From Pelomonas cellulosilytica (GTDB taxonomy: Bacteria > Pseudomonadota > Gammaproteobacteria > Burkholderiales > Burkholderiaceae_C), in NCBI RefSeq assembly GCF_021353265.1, contig NZ_JAJTWU010000017.1, forward strand, positions 1-43,615: a DNA stretch of 43,615 bases, in the 5' to 3' direction. The position numbers and the translations under genes were made by a program. Positions 17,599 to 30,156 of this stretch are shown here, in pieces. The notes below the pieces were generated by a model. It did not search any database. It saw only the letters and a list, made by a program, of their open reading frames with translations, and was not told the origin of the DNA. Numbering within the stretch: position 1 is the stretch's first letter; the number at the start of each line of letters is the position of its first letter.

Positions 17599-18159
17599 AT
17601 GGCCTTCCAGCTGTCCCATGCCGTCGCCCGCATCGCCACGCTCTGCGCCCTTGCAACCTCCGCCAGCGCTGCCCCGGTCATCCAGGTGAACCCCGGCTTG
17701 TGGGCATCCGAAAGCGAGATCTGGATCAACGGCCAGCCGCTGAAGCCCGGCCTCGACAAGCTGCGCGCCAAGGTGCGCAGCGGGCTGACCGATGCACAGA
17801 AGGCCGAGCTGGACCGCGCTCAGGCCGCCGAGCGCCAGGCCTGCCTGACGCCGCAGCAGTCGCGCATCGACCTGGCGGCCTACCTGGAATCGACCTTCCG
17901 CGACGCCGGCCCGTGGAAGTGCGAGGTCGACGCGGACAAGCTGGACGGGAGTGCCGCCTCCGGCCGCTACGTCTGCCGCACCGATGGCGGGGGCCTGTCA
18001 CAGGGCAAGTTCTCGGCGACCTATGGGCCGACGAGCTACCGCCTGGAGCTCAACGGCCGCGGCAATGCGGTGGACGGCCGCACCGGTGCGGCGCTGGGCG
18101 GCGGCGACATGGACCTGCGCATGCTGGCCACGGGCAAGTGGCTGGGGTCGAATTGCTGA
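17599..18159 (+). CDS. Exported DUF3617-like protein
   Basis: The 186-aa protein has a Sec signal peptide (residues 1-26, SASA-AP). The mature part has four Cys residues and the layout of the DUF3617 family: VNPGLWASESEIWINGQ, a helical middle rich in Ala, Glu and Gln, then a Cys-containing beta region (WKCEVDADK, GRYVCRTDGGG) ending MRMLATGKWLG-like and a final Cys. DUF3617 proteins are small periplasmic proteins of unknown role. ATG 17599 is chosen because it opens the signal peptide; no clear Shine-Dalgarno is present. It faces prfC convergently and lies just beyond the prfC/dehydrogenase scar, so it may have been trapped between two repeats when the scar formed. Confidence 0.75.
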   Translation: MAFQLSHAVARIATLCALATSASAAPVIQVNPGLWASESEIWINGQPLKPGLDKLRAKVRSGLTDAQKAELDRAQAAERQACLTPQQSRIDLAAYLESTFRDAGPWKCEVDADKLDGSAASGRYVCRTDGGGLSQGKFSATYGPTSYRLELNGRGNAVDGRTGAALGGGDMDLRMLATGKWLGSNC

Positions 18160-18192
18160 CCTGATTCAAGGCCGGGTCGCGGCCGAGCCCCG

Positions 18193-18219
18193 GGCGCGGC
18201 TTGAGCGCCGGGCCGCGCC
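18193..18219. terminator. GC-rich hairpin between convergent genes
   Basis: GGCGCGGC (18193-18200) and GCCGCGCC (18212-18219) form a perfect 8-bp stem with an 11-base loop in the gap between the DUF3617-like gene and prfC. A two-way terminator is plausible, although there is no T-run. Confidence 0.4.
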
Positions 18220-18239
18220 AAGCCGGCCCGCGGGCGGTC

Positions 18240-19868
<1,629 letters not shown>

Positions 19869-19924
19869 GGCGGCTCGTCTGGGCTAACCAGTGATTATCC
19901 GTGGCCGTCCGGCGCGAGCCGGCG

Positions 19925-20617
19925 CTACATGCCCTTGAACCGCCCTCGGTGCGCCCGGCTCACCGGCAACGGCTGGGCGAGCCCGCGCAGCTGCACCCAC
20001 AGCTCGCCGTCGTCACGCCGCTCGATGCGCTCGATGGCCCGCGCGTTGACGACCGAGCCGCGGTGGATCTGCCAGAACAGCTGCGGGTCCAGCTGCGGCA
20101 GCAGCTCGCTCATCGACAGGCGCAACAGCAGCTGTTCGCCGCCCTGGCTCAGCGCCCGCGTGTGGCGCAGCTCCGAGCGCAACGCGGCGAGCTGGTCGAC
20201 CGCCAGCAGCTTCATCGTGTTGCCCGTCCACGCCTGCAGGAAGCGCAGGTCCGATCGCGCCGGCGCGCTGGCCTGCAGTCGCTGCACGGTGGCGGCCAGG
20301 CGCGCCGGCGTGACCGGCTTGTGCAGATAGTCCACCGCCGCATGCTCGAAGGCCGCCAGCGCGTGCTCGGCGTGGGCCGTGACGAAGACCAGCCGCGTGC
20401 CCGGCGGCGCCAGCTGCGCGACGCCCAAGCCGTCGATGCCGGGCATGCGGATGTCGAGGAAGGCGATGTCCGGCCGCAACGCGTCCAGCAGCCGGCGCGC
20501 CTCGGTGCCGTTGCGGGCGCGGCCGACGATCTCCAGCGCCGGCCAGGCTTCGGCCAGCAGCTGCGCCAGCTCCTCCAGCAGCTGGGGTTCGTCGTCGGCG
20601 AGCAGGGCGGTGGTCAT
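19925..20617 (-). CDS. LytTR-family response regulator
   Basis: The 230-aa protein has a receiver domain (residues 1-120) with acidic pocket DDE near residue 9, phospho-acceptor Asp55 in FLDIRMPG, Thr in FVTAH and Lys in LHKPV. A C-terminal LytTR DNA-binding domain (about residues 130-230) shows LFWQIHRGSVVNARAIERI and PLPVSRAHRGRFKGM. It belongs to the AlgR/LytR group. Its ATG overlaps the kinase stop by four bases (ATGA), so the two are translationally coupled. LytTR proteins bind paired direct repeats upstream of targets; I did not find a convincing pair here. The exported protein gene upstream is a likely target or partner by context only. Confidence 0.93.
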   Translation of the reverse strand: MTTALLADDEPQLLEELAQLLAEAWPALEIVGRARNGTEARRLLDALRPDIAFLDIRMPGIDGLGVAQLAPPGTRLVFVTAHAEHALAAFEHAAVDYLHKPVTPARLAATVQRLQASAPARSDLRFLQAWTGNTMKLLAVDQLAALRSELRHTRALSQGGEQLLLRLSMSELLPQLDPQLFWQIHRGSVVNARAIERIERRDDGELWVQLRGLAQPLPVSRAHRGRFKGM

Positions 20618-21630
20618 GCGGGCAGCGAGAGCGTGGCTTCGGTGAAGCCGTCGGCGCCGGTGGCCAAGGCCAGGCTGGCGCGATCGCCATGCAGGGCCTG
20701 CAGGCGCTGGCGCAGGTTGGTCAGCGCCAGGCCGTGGCCGGACGGCGGCTGCTCCTTCAACGGGCAACCGCTGTTGATGACGCGCAGCAGCAGCCGGCCG
20801 TCGACGCGCTCGGCGCGCACCCACACCTGGCCGCCCGGCTCGCTGGGCTCAATGCCATGCTGGATGGCGTTCTCCACCAGCGGCTGCAACATCAGCGGCG
20901 GCAGCGGCAGGTCGTGCAGCGCGGCGTCCACATCCACCCGGTAGCTCAGCCGCTCGCCCAGCCGCATCGCCATGATGGCCAGGTAGTGTTCGACGAGCTG
21001 ACACTCCTGGCCCAGCGTCGCGTCCTCGTGCTGGCGCAAGCGCTCCAGCGCGGTTTCCAACAGGCCACTAACGGCGTCCAGCAGCGGCAGCGCACGCTCG
21101 GAGCCCTGGCGTACGAAGCTGCGCAGCGTGGCCAGCGTATTGAACAGGAAGTGCGGCTCGATCTGCGCCTGCAGCTGCTGCAGCTCGGCCCTCAACAGCG
21201 CCCGCTCCTGCTCCACGCGACGCAGCGCGCGCAGCCGGCGCAGGCCCTGGAGCAGAGGCAGGCACAGCAACAGCGCACCGAAGATGGCGTGCAACCAGCC
21301 GCGGATCAGGCGCTCCTCCGTGTTCATGGCCAGCGGCGTCAGCGCTTGCTCCACAGCCCAGCCCAGCGCAGCGCCCGAGGCCACCGCTATCGGCAGGCCG
21401 ATGCTCTGCGGCCAACGGCGCGCCAGCAGGCCGGCCAGGCCGTCGCTGACCGCGTGGCCGACCCACAGGCCCAGCGACAGCGCCCAGGCCGGGTGGTGAC
21501 GCCAGAGCGGCGCCGCCAGCGCAAACACCAGCGTCCCCGCCAGCAGTGGCGCGGGGCGGTGCCAACCCAGGCCCTCCTCGCGGGCAGCCTGGGCCAGGTC
21601 GTCACGCAACGATGCGGCAGTCCGGCTCAA
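20614..21630 (-). CDS. LytS/AlgZ-type sensor histidine kinase
   Basis: The 338-aa membrane kinase has about four hydrophobic segments in residues 25-130, a coiled linker rich in Arg, Glu and Leu (RRVEQERALLRAELQQLQAQ), the His_kinase motif IEPHFLFNTLATLRSF with phospho-His160, and an HATPase domain (PPLMLQPLVENAIQHGIEP, GHGLALTNLRQRL). It pairs with the LytTR regulator, whose start overlaps its stop. No ATG is available near the N-terminus. The best start is TTG at 21630, which overlaps the stop of the upstream gene as TTGA, implying coupled translation. A far longer frame to 21903 reads through the upstream gene and is rejected. The signal sensed is unknown. Confidence 0.9.
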   Translation of the reverse strand: MSRTAASLRDDLAQAAREEGLGWHRPAPLLAGTLVFALAAPLWRHHPAWALSLGLWVGHAVSDGLAGLLARRWPQSIGLPIAVASGAALGWAVEQALTPLAMNTEERLIRGWLHAIFGALLLCLPLLQGLRRLRALRRVEQERALLRAELQQLQAQIEPHFLFNTLATLRSFVRQGSERALPLLDAVSGLLETALERLRQHEDATLGQECQLVEHYLAIMAMRLGERLSYRVDVDAALHDLPLPPLMLQPLVENAIQHGIEPSEPGGQVWVRAERVDGRLLLRVINSGCPLKEQPPSGHGLALTNLRQRLQALHGDRASLALATGADGFTEATLSLPA

Positions 21631-22199
21631 GGCGGCGTCATGCTGTTGGGCCGTGTGGGCAGCACCTGGATGGGCCCCTGGCCGGTGACGGGCGTGCCGG
21701 CGGGCACGACCTCCAGGTTGAAGGCCGTGGCCTGCAGCTGGCCGCCGCCCGTCAGCAAGAAGCCGAAGCTCAGCGTCGTCGCGTCGGCTGGGATGTCCAG
21801 CACGACCTGGGCGGGCTGCCACGCGAAGCTGCCGCGCAGCGGCCGATCGTTCATGTTGTCGAACGCCGTGCCGACGCGCTGACCGCTGTCGGCGCGCATC
21901 CACAGGCCGCCCCAGGATGCGACCTGGTTACCGCTCACCTGGGCGGTCAGGCGCACGCGCTTGCCGGCATAGTCGGCCGCACCGATCTGCTGCATTAGCG
22001 TGGAGAAGCCGTCGCTGCCTGGCTTGCAGTCGAGGCTGAAGACCTTGGGGCTGGGGGCCCCGCTGACAGGCAAGACACCGCCCTCGCAGGTCTTGGCCGG
22101 TCCGGTCTGCAGCCAGCCGTCGGGCAGATTGGCCGGCTTGGCCAGTGCGGTCGCCAGCACGCCGACACCAATGGCGGCGACAAGGGCTGTGGCTTTCAT
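21627..22199 (-). CDS. Exported beta-sandwich protein in a two-component operon
   Basis: The 190-aa protein starts at ATG 22199, preceded by GGGAGA at seven bases. Residues 1-20 are a signal peptide (ending ATALA-KP). The mature part resembles a jelly-roll, carbohydrate-binding-like domain (GFSTLMQQIGAADYAGKRVR, WGGLWMRADS, FDNMNDRPLRGSFAW, LSFGFLLTGGGQLQA), a pattern known from sugar-binding modules fused to some bacterial regulators. The C-terminal tail is Pro- and Gly-rich. It overlaps the kinase start, so it is the first gene of a three-gene operon and may supply an extracytoplasmic ligand sensor for the kinase. The ligand and role are inference. Confidence 0.8.
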   Translation of the reverse strand: MKATALVAAIGVGVLATALAKPANLPDGWLQTGPAKTCEGGVLPVSGAPSPKVFSLDCKPGSDGFSTLMQQIGAADYAGKRVRLTAQVSGNQVASWGGLWMRADSGQRVGTAFDNMNDRPLRGSFAWQPAQVVLDIPADATTLSFGFLLTGGGQLQATAFNLEVVPAGTPVTGQGPIQVLPTRPNSMTPP

Positions 22200-22320
22200 G
22201 GATCTATCTCCCGTGACGGACACGAATCGGTCCGCACGCAGAGTAGGCAGCCGTGCCCCTGGGCGCCGCGCGATGGGGCGAACGGTCGCTGGCCGGGCAG
22301 CAGCCGTGCAAAACCCGACA

Positions 22321-22941
22321 TCAGCCGGCCGCCGGTTCCGGCAGGAACTGCGCCACCACGGCCATCACGCGGTCCACGTAGGCGTCCTTCTCGCCCACCG
22401 GCGCGGCGTAGTGCAGCGCGCCGCGCGCCGCGTCCCGGCCGGCACGCACGGACATCGCCCACGCCGCGAGGTATTGCGAGGCCAGGCAGCCGCCGGCCGT
22501 CGCGATGGGGCCGCGGGCGTGGAAGGGTTCTTCCACGACACGCACGCCGGCTTCCACGACCCAAGGCTTGGTGATGGAGTCGGTGCAGGCGGGCATGTCC
22601 GCCAGCAGGCCCAGCCGCGCCATCAGCAGCGTGCCAGAGCACTGGCCGCCGATGAGCTGGCGCAGCGGGTCGAGCTGCAGGCGGTCCAGCAGCGTGCCGT
22701 CGGCAGCAATGGCACGCGTGTGGATGCCGCTGCCGAACAGCACGATGTCGGCGTCGTTCGCGAACTCCAGCGGCTGCTGCGCCGTCACGGTGACGCCGTT
22801 CATCGACGTCACCTGCGCGCTGGGGCTGGTGATCTCAGCGCGCCAGCCCAGGTGACCGAGCCGGTTGATGAGCCCCAGCGCGATGAAGCTGTCCAGCTCG
22901 TTGAAGCCGTCGAAGGTGAGGACGGCGACCTTCACGGCCAC
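22321..22941 (-). CDS. DJ-1/PfpI family protein
   Basis: The 206-aa protein has the DJ-1/PfpI fold: opening strand VKVAVLTFDGFNELD with a conserved Glu, central ADIVLFGSG and the nucleophile elbow GGQCSGTLLMA with Cys101. Members act as stress-related hydrolases, deglycases or amidases. The start is GTG 22941, separated from the dps stop by a single base. A GGAGGA five bases before it lies across the end of dps, so the two genes are coupled; a second GTG at 22935 is the alternative. A longer frame with 15 extra residues overlaps dps and lacks support. Its place behind dps and oxyR fits an oxidative-stress role. Confidence 0.9.
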   Translation of the reverse strand: MAVKVAVLTFDGFNELDSFIALGLINRLGHLGWRAEITSPSAQVTSMNGVTVTAQQPLEFANDADIVLFGSGIHTRAIAADGTLLDRLQLDPLRQLIGGQCSGTLLMARLGLLADMPACTDSITKPWVVEAGVRVVEEPFHARGPIATAGGCLASQYLAAWAMSVRAGRDAARGALHYAAPVGEKDAYVDRVMAVVAQFLPEPAAG

Positions 22942-22942
22942 C

Positions 22943-23437
22943 TCAGTCCTCCAGCAAGCTCCGGAGCATCCATGCGGTCTGTTCATGCACGGTGATGCGC
23001 TGCGTCAGCAGGTCGGCGGTCGGCTCGTCGCTGGCCTTCTCTACGGTCGGGAACAGCTGGCGCGCCGTGCGGGCCACGGCCTCGTGGCCTTCCTTCAGGA
23101 TGCGGACCATCTCCAGCGCCTTGGGCGGCGTGGCGGGCGCGTCGGGCAGGCCGCTGAGCTTGGCGAACTGCGCATAGCTGCCCGGCGCGGCATGGCCCAG
23201 CGATCGGATGCGCTCGGCGACGGGGTCCACGGCGTTCCACAGCTCGGTGTACTGGGCCATGAACATCGCATGCAGGCTGTTGAACATCGGCCCAGTGACG
23301 TTCCAGTGGAAGTTGTGCGTGGTCAGGTACAGCGTGTAGGTCTCGGCAAGCAGCTTGGACAGGCCGGCGACGATGGCGGCGCGATCCTTGTCGCTGATGC
23401 CGATGCTGATGGAAGGGGCGGCAGGCTTCTTGGCCAT
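22943..23437 (-). CDS. dps: Dps-family ferritin-like DNA-protection protein
   Basis: The 164-aa Dps/ferritin-like protein is predicted to be a 12-subunit shell that oxidises and stores iron using peroxide and can shield DNA. The ferroxidase signature appears as THNFHWNVTGPMFNSLHAMF, with the metal-binding Asp and Glu in AVDPVAERI. The short Lys-containing N-terminus (MAKKPAAPS) is the sort used for DNA contact. ATG 23437 is preceded by a purine-rich stretch, CCGGAGCCCCCCC. It ends one base before the PfpI start. OxyR commonly activates dps, and oxyR lies 270 bp upstream on the same strand. Confidence 0.95.
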   Translation of the reverse strand: MAKKPAAPSISIGISDKDRAAIVAGLSKLLAETYTLYLTTHNFHWNVTGPMFNSLHAMFMAQYTELWNAVDPVAERIRSLGHAAPGSYAQFAKLSGLPDAPATPPKALEMVRILKEGHEAVARTARQLFPTVEKASDEPTADLLTQRITVHEQTAWMLRSLLED

Positions 23438-23476
23438 GGGGGGGCTCCGGTGAGATGACGCAGCTAGCCTAACGGA

Positions 23477-23617
23477 TCAATGTGAGACCCGCAGCGTGTG
23501 CAGCAACCCGGTCAGCATGACGAGGCTGCCGCTGGAGAACACCAGCCAGCCGAGGCCGCGCTGGAGTTGGCGGGCCGGGGCGCGGGAACTCGCAGTGGCG
23601 TGGGGATGATGACGCAT
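23477..23617 (-). CDS. 46-aa predicted membrane peptide
   Basis: The frame starts at ATG 23617 with AGGAGA five bases upstream, a better site than many neighbours have. The product begins with His and Arg (MRHHPHATASS) and has one hydrophobic segment (GLGWLVFSSGSLVMLTGLL, residues about 21-39) and a basic tail. It is too short for most gene callers. It lies between oxyR and dps on the same strand, 39 bp before dps, so it may be expressed with dps under peroxide stress. No family is recognised. Confidence 0.6.
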   Translation of the reverse strand: MRHHPHATASSRAPARQLQRGLGWLVFSSGSLVMLTGLLHTLRVSH

Positions 23618-23710
23618 GAGGGTCTCCTGAGGCATGGCGTCATGCTAGGGGGAACCCACCCGGTCGTGGGTTGATTGCCTCAACCCCCGCGATAGCCAAA
23701 ATCTCGACGC

Positions 23711-24631
23711 CTACGACAGCCGCGTCACGCCATCCAGCTCGCAGGCGTAGATGGCATTGCGCAGCGCGGCAATGGCTTCGTAGCGCGTGAAGCTGCGCCG
23801 CCACGCCAGCACGACTCGACGCGTGGGCACCGGCTCGCTGAACGGGACGAACGTGAGATGAGGTGACGGCTCTCGCGGCACCGACAGCCGCGGCACCACC
23901 GTCACGCCCATGCCGGAGGCGACCATGTGCTTGATCGTCTCCAGCGAGGAGCCCTCGAAGCTGCGGCGGATGCCTTCCGCGTCGCTGGAGAAGCGTGCGA
24001 ACTCGGGGCAGACCTCCAGCACATGGTCGCGGAAGCAGTGGCCCGTGCCGAGCAACAGCATCGTCTCGCGCTTGAGTTCCTCGGCCGAGATACTGTCGCG
24101 TGTGGCCAGCGCATGGGACGACGGCAGCGCGACGACGAAGGGCTCGTCGTACAGCGGCGCGGTGGCCAGGCCCGTGTCGGGGAAGGGCTCGGCCATGATG
24201 GCGCAGTCCAGCTCGCCGGTGCGCAGCATCTCCAACAGCTTGACGGTGAAGTTCTCCTGCAGCATCAGCGGCATCTGCGGATGGCGCTCGATGGCCTGCT
24301 TGACCAGCTCGGGCAACAGGTAGGGCCCGATCGTGTAGATGATGCCCAGACGCAATGCGCCGGCCAGCGGGTCCTTGCCGCGCTTGGCAATCTCCTTGAT
24401 GGCGCCGGCCTGGTCCAGCACGGACTGCGCCTGACGCACGATCTCCTCGCCCAGCGGCGTCACCGTCACCTCGCTGCCACCGCGCTCGAAGATTTTGACG
24501 TCCAGCTCCTCCTCCAGCTTCTTGATCGCAACGGACAGCGTGGGCTGCGAGACGAAGCAGGCCTCGGCCGCGCGGCCGAAATGGCGCTCGCGGGCGACGG
24601 CGACGATGTAGCGCAACTCGGTCAGGGTCAT
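23711..24631 (-). CDS. oxyR: Peroxide sensor OxyR
   Basis: This 306-aa LysR-type regulator senses H2O2 by disulfide formation. The N-terminal winged helix-turn-helix is [29 protein letters not shown] with [11 protein letters not shown]; the ligand domain follows. The redox motif [12 protein letters not shown] puts Cys199 and Cys208 at exactly the E. coli OxyR positions, which separates it from ordinary LysR regulators. The start is ATG 24631, giving the standard N-terminus; the Shine-Dalgarno is poor. It diverges from panB with an 87-bp gap and is followed on the same strand by a membrane peptide, dps and a PfpI gene, a plausible regulon. Confidence 0.95.
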   Translation of the reverse strand: MTLTELRYIVAVARERHFGRAAEACFVSQPTLSVAIKKLEEELDVKIFERGGSEVTVTPLGEEIVRQAQSVLDQAGAIKEIAKRGKDPLAGALRLGIIYTIGPYLLPELVKQAIERHPQMPLMLQENFTVKLLEMLRTGELDCAIMAEPFPDTGLATAPLYDEPFVVALPSSHALATRDSISAEELKRETMLLLGTGHCFRDHVLEVCPEFARFSSDAEGIRRSFEGSSLETIKHMVASGMGVTVVPRLSVPREPSPHLTFVPFSEPVPTRRVVLAWRRSFTRYEAIAALRNAIYACELDGVTRLS

Positions 24632-24718
24632 GGGCAGGAGGAACGTCTCGGCAAGGTCCCGAACGCTACACTGCCGCCGCCCCACGAGGGATCACAGGGT
24701 TTATACGGAGACGCCGCC
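24632..24718. promoter_or_regulatory. Divergent oxyR/panB control region
   Basis: The 87 bp between divergent starts must hold both promoters and probably the OxyR autoregulatory site. CGGAG at 24706-24710 is the panB ribosome site. TTATAC at 24701-24706 resembles a -10 element but is too near panB to serve it comfortably. No confident -35/-10 pair is claimed. Confidence 0.4.
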
Positions 24719-27202
<2,484 letters not shown>

Positions 27203-27339
27203 GGGGCTGGACGACAGAGGTTGAACTAGGACGCCGTTCGTGGCGGCGCGCGGACTATAGAGCGACAGGCGTAAATGCTTGTAAGCCGCGTCAACAACGC
27301 CTGCCCTGCCCCGTTGAGCGAGCAACGACGGAGATGCCC
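27203..27339. promoter_or_regulatory. Divergent promoter region of the two PPIase lipoproteins
   Basis: This 137-bp gap carries the promoters of the FKBP (minus) and cyclophilin (plus) genes. On the minus strand TATAGT (27259-27254) and TTACAA (27284-27279) are spaced 19 bases apart, a weak sigma-70-like pair. For the plus gene only the ribosome site GGAG at 27330-27333 is clear. Confidence 0.35.
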
Positions 27340-28062
27340 ATGCGCCTGCTGACGACACGTTTCACCGGCCTCGTGCTGACACTGGCCACGGCCTCGCTGC
27401 TGGCCGCCTGCGGCGGCGGCGTGGGAGTGGAGGTGGGCTATGACGACCATGGCGGCAGCGGCGGCGGAGGCAGCACGACACCCTACCCGCGCCCCAACCC
27501 GAACCCCAACCCGCCGACGCTGTCGTGCAGCGCCGCCGGCCTCGCGGCCTCCGCCGCGTCGCAATGGGGCACGGTCTGCATGCTGACGAGCAGCGGCGAG
27601 ATCGTCGTGGAGTTGTACGACAGTTACGCGCCGCAAACCGTCGCCAACTTCTATAAGTACGTGGCCGCGGGCTTCTACACGAACACGCTGATCCACCGCG
27701 TTGACCGCGACTTCGTCGTGCAGGGCGGCGGCTACACGAGCGGCATGGTGGCCAAGACGCCGCTGTACGCGCCGATCAAGCTGGAGAGCAACAACGGCCT
27801 GTCCAACCTGCGCGGCACGCTCGCGATGGCCCGCCGCAACGATGCCGACTCGGCAACGAGCCAGTTCTTCTTCAACGTGGTGGACAACACGTCGCTGGAC
27901 TACCAGAACGCCGCCAACCCCGGCTACGCGGTCTTCGGCCGCATCATTTCGGGCCTGAACACGCTGGACGCCCTCAACGTCGTGCCCACCTACACCTACA
28001 GCCCGACCGACATCGAGCCGCGCACCGAGGTACTGGTGTACTGGGCGCAGCGGCTCAAGTAG
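27340..28062 (+). CDS. Cyclophilin-type peptidyl-prolyl isomerase lipoprotein
   Basis: The 240-aa protein has a lipoprotein signal (LLAAC, Cys24), then a disordered Gly- and Pro/Asn-rich linker (about residues 25-62) and a cyclophilin domain. Landmarks are GEIVVELYDSYAPQTVANF, FYTNTLIHRVDRDFVVQGGGYT (the HRV and QGG parts of the active site), NLRGTLAMARRNDADSATSQFFFN and YAVFGRII. It would act in the periplasm. Of two in-frame ATGs, 27340 is preferred because GGAG lies six bases before it; the one at 27334 is too close to that site. Two Cys in the domain (SCSAAG, TVCML) might form a disulfide. It lies back to back with the double FKBP. Confidence 0.93.
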   Translation: MRLLTTRFTGLVLTLATASLLAACGGGVGVEVGYDDHGGSGGGGSTTPYPRPNPNPNPPTLSCSAAGLAASAASQWGTVCMLTSSGEIVVELYDSYAPQTVANFYKYVAAGFYTNTLIHRVDRDFVVQGGGYTSGMVAKTPLYAPIKLESNNGLSNLRGTLAMARRNDADSATSQFFFNVVDNTSLDYQNAANPGYAVFGRIISGLNTLDALNVVPTYTYSPTDIEPRTEVLVYWAQRLK

Positions 28063-28182
28063 CGCCGCTCGCCCCGGCGACCCGCCATTCGTCCGCCCGG
28101 CCGGCCGCTCGTCATCCGCGGCGAGGCGAGCCGCGCGACCGGCAGCAACATGCGCTCCATCGCAACCTCGCTGGAGCCTCAC

Positions 28183-29082
28183 ATGTCACGATGCAGCCGT
28201 TCCTGGATGGGCCTTTTCGGTGCCGCGGTGGGTATCGCCACCGCCCTCTACGTCAGCAGTTGCCAGGCCGCGCCGGTCGCCTTCCATGAACTGCAGGTCG
28301 AGGTGGTGGGCACCGGTCGCCCGGTGCTGATGATCCCGGGCCTCAACAGTGCCGCCAGCACGTGGACCGACACCTGCGCCGCGCTGCAGCCGACAGTGCA
28401 GTGCCACATCGTGCAGCTGCCCGGCTTCGCGGGTGCGCCGGCCGCGCCGACCGATGCCTTCCTAGACGGCATGCGCGACCGACTGCTGGCCTACGTCGAC
28501 GAGCGCAAGCTCGACAAGCCCGCCGTCATGGGCCACAGCCTGGGAGGCGCACTGGCGCTGAAGATGGCCGCCGAACAGCCCAGCCGCATCGACCGTCTCG
28601 TCATCGTCGATGCCCTGCCCTTCTTCGCCGGCCTGCGCGGCATGACGCCCGAAGCCGCCAAGGGTGCAGCCGCGGCAATGCGCCAGCAGATGCTGAACTC
28701 GACGAAAGAGCAATGGGAGGCCGGCGCCCGTCAGGGCGCGATGGGGATGAGCCGCACGCCGGCCAACAACGAGCGAGTAATGGGCTGGAGCCTGGCGAGC
28801 GACCGCACGACAACCGCGCAGGCGATGTCGGAGCTGTGGGGCGAGGACCTGCGCCCGCTGCTGCCACGCATTACCGCTCCGACGCTGGTGCTCGGCGCCT
28901 GGGCCGCCTACGAGCCGATGGGGGCGACGCTCGACAGCACGCGGAAGATCTTCGAAGGCCAGTACGCCGGCCTCAACGGCGTGAAGGTGGTCATGAGCCC
29001 GCGCGGCTACCACTTCCTGATGTGGGACGATGCCGACTGGCTGATCGGCGAGGTGAAGAGCTTCCTGGCGGCCGCCAGGTAA
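28183..29082 (+). CDS. Exported alpha/beta hydrolase
   Basis: The 299-aa protein has an N-terminal export signal ending VSSC (Cys27), compatible with a lipobox, although cleavage after CQA is also possible. The alpha/beta hydrolase core shows the oxyanion region VLMIPGLNSAAS, nucleophile elbow GHSLGG, a central RIDRLVIVDALPF and the likely catalytic His in SPRGYHFLMWDD. The substrate is unknown. The start is ATG 28183 with GGAG six bases before it; another ATG 33 bases upstream lacks that site. It is the first gene of a plus-strand group containing a LytS kinase, a LytTR regulator and phosphofructokinase. Confidence 0.87.
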   Translation: MSRCSRSWMGLFGAAVGIATALYVSSCQAAPVAFHELQVEVVGTGRPVLMIPGLNSAASTWTDTCAALQPTVQCHIVQLPGFAGAPAAPTDAFLDGMRDRLLAYVDERKLDKPAVMGHSLGGALALKMAAEQPSRIDRLVIVDALPFFAGLRGMTPEAAKGAAAAMRQQMLNSTKEQWEAGARQGAMGMSRTPANNERVMGWSLASDRTTTAQAMSELWGEDLRPLLPRITAPTLVLGAWAAYEPMGATLDSTRKIFEGQYAGLNGVKVVMSPRGYHFLMWDDADWLIGEVKSFLAAAR

Positions 29083-29109
29083 GCCAGGCAAACCGGGGAG
29101 AACCAACGG

Positions 29110-30156
29110 ATGACGACGGGCCGGCGCACAGCGCTGCAGGCGATGGTGTGGAGCGGCTATGTCGCCATCTCGCTCGGCATGCTGGCGAGTTACCAGCCCG
29201 TCAGCGGCCCCTTCGTCTTCGTCATGGCTGCACTCGGCGCATTGCTGTGGGGCGCCACCGAGGGCCTGCGCGCCGTGGCGTTGCGCCGGGCCTGGCTGGA
29301 CGGCAGCACGCGGCTTTTGCTGTTGCGGCTGGCGCTGTGGCCGCCGCTGATGGCGCTGGCTGTGCAGGCCGCGCTCTACGCACTCAACACGGCCGGCATC
29401 GCGCTGGGCCTGCTCAGCTTCCCCGCCAGCATGCCGCGGGGCTGGGGCGTGCTGCTGGGCTACACGGCCAACACGGCGATCATGCTGTGGCTGTGGATGT
29501 CCGTCTGGCTGGGCGTGCAGACGCTCAACCGCTGGCGGCTGGGCGAGATCGCCAAGTGGCGGGCCGAGACGGCCGCGCGTGAGCTGGAGCTGCAGGTGCT
29601 GCGCGCGCAGATCAACCCGCATTTCCTGTTCAACGCGCTGAACAACCTGCGCGCCCTCATCAACGAGGACCCGGCGCGTGCGCGCGAGATGCTCAGCCGC
29701 CTGTCCAACACGCTGCGCCACACCTTGCAACACAGCGCCAAGGAACGCGTGCCGCTGGCCGACGAGCTGGCCGTCGTGCGCGACTACGTGGCGCTGGAGC
29801 AGCTGCACCACGAGGAACGGCTGCGCGTGGCCTGGCAGGTCGACCCTGCCACCCAAGGCACCAGCGTGCCGCCCATGCTGCTGCAGCTGCTGGTGGAGAA
29901 CGCCATCAAGCACGGCGTGGCGCGCACGCCCGGCGGCGGCGTCGTGGACATCCGCATCGCCCGCGCAGGTGACCGGCTGCGCATCGCAGTCGACAACCCC
30001 GGCCATTGGAAGCCCGAGCCCGGCGCGCCGACCAGCACGGGCCTGGGCCTCGGGCACCTGCGCGAGCGCCTGGCCCGCGCCGGTGGCAAGGGGGCCGACT
30101 GCCGCATCGACGCGGCGGACGGCCGCGTGACGGTCAGCGTGGAAATGGCGGCATGA
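29110..30156 (+). CDS. LytS/AlgZ-type sensor histidine kinase (second pair)
   Basis: The 348-aa membrane kinase has four predicted membrane segments in residues about 12-140, then a linker (EIAKWRAETAARELELQVL), the motif INPHFLFNALNNLRALI with phospho-His171, and an HATPase domain (VPPMLLQLLVENAIKHGVA, STGLGLGHLRERLA). ATG 29110 follows GGGGAGAACC. It is 27 bp after the hydrolase gene, and its last four bases overlap the regulator start (ATGA). It resembles the kinase at 20614-21630 in design, but the membrane part differs, so the sensed signals probably differ too. Confidence 0.93.
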   Translation: MTTGRRTALQAMVWSGYVAISLGMLASYQPVSGPFVFVMAALGALLWGATEGLRAVALRRAWLDGSTRLLLLRLALWPPLMALAVQAALYALNTAGIALGLLSFPASMPRGWGVLLGYTANTAIMLWLWMSVWLGVQTLNRWRLGEIAKWRAETAARELELQVLRAQINPHFLFNALNNLRALINEDPARAREMLSRLSNTLRHTLQHSAKERVPLADELAVVRDYVALEQLHHEERLRVAWQVDPATQGTSVPPMLLQLLVENAIKHGVARTPGGGVVDIRIARAGDRLRIAVDNPGHWKPEPGAPTSTGLGLGHLRERLARAGGKGADCRIDAADGRVTVSVEMAA

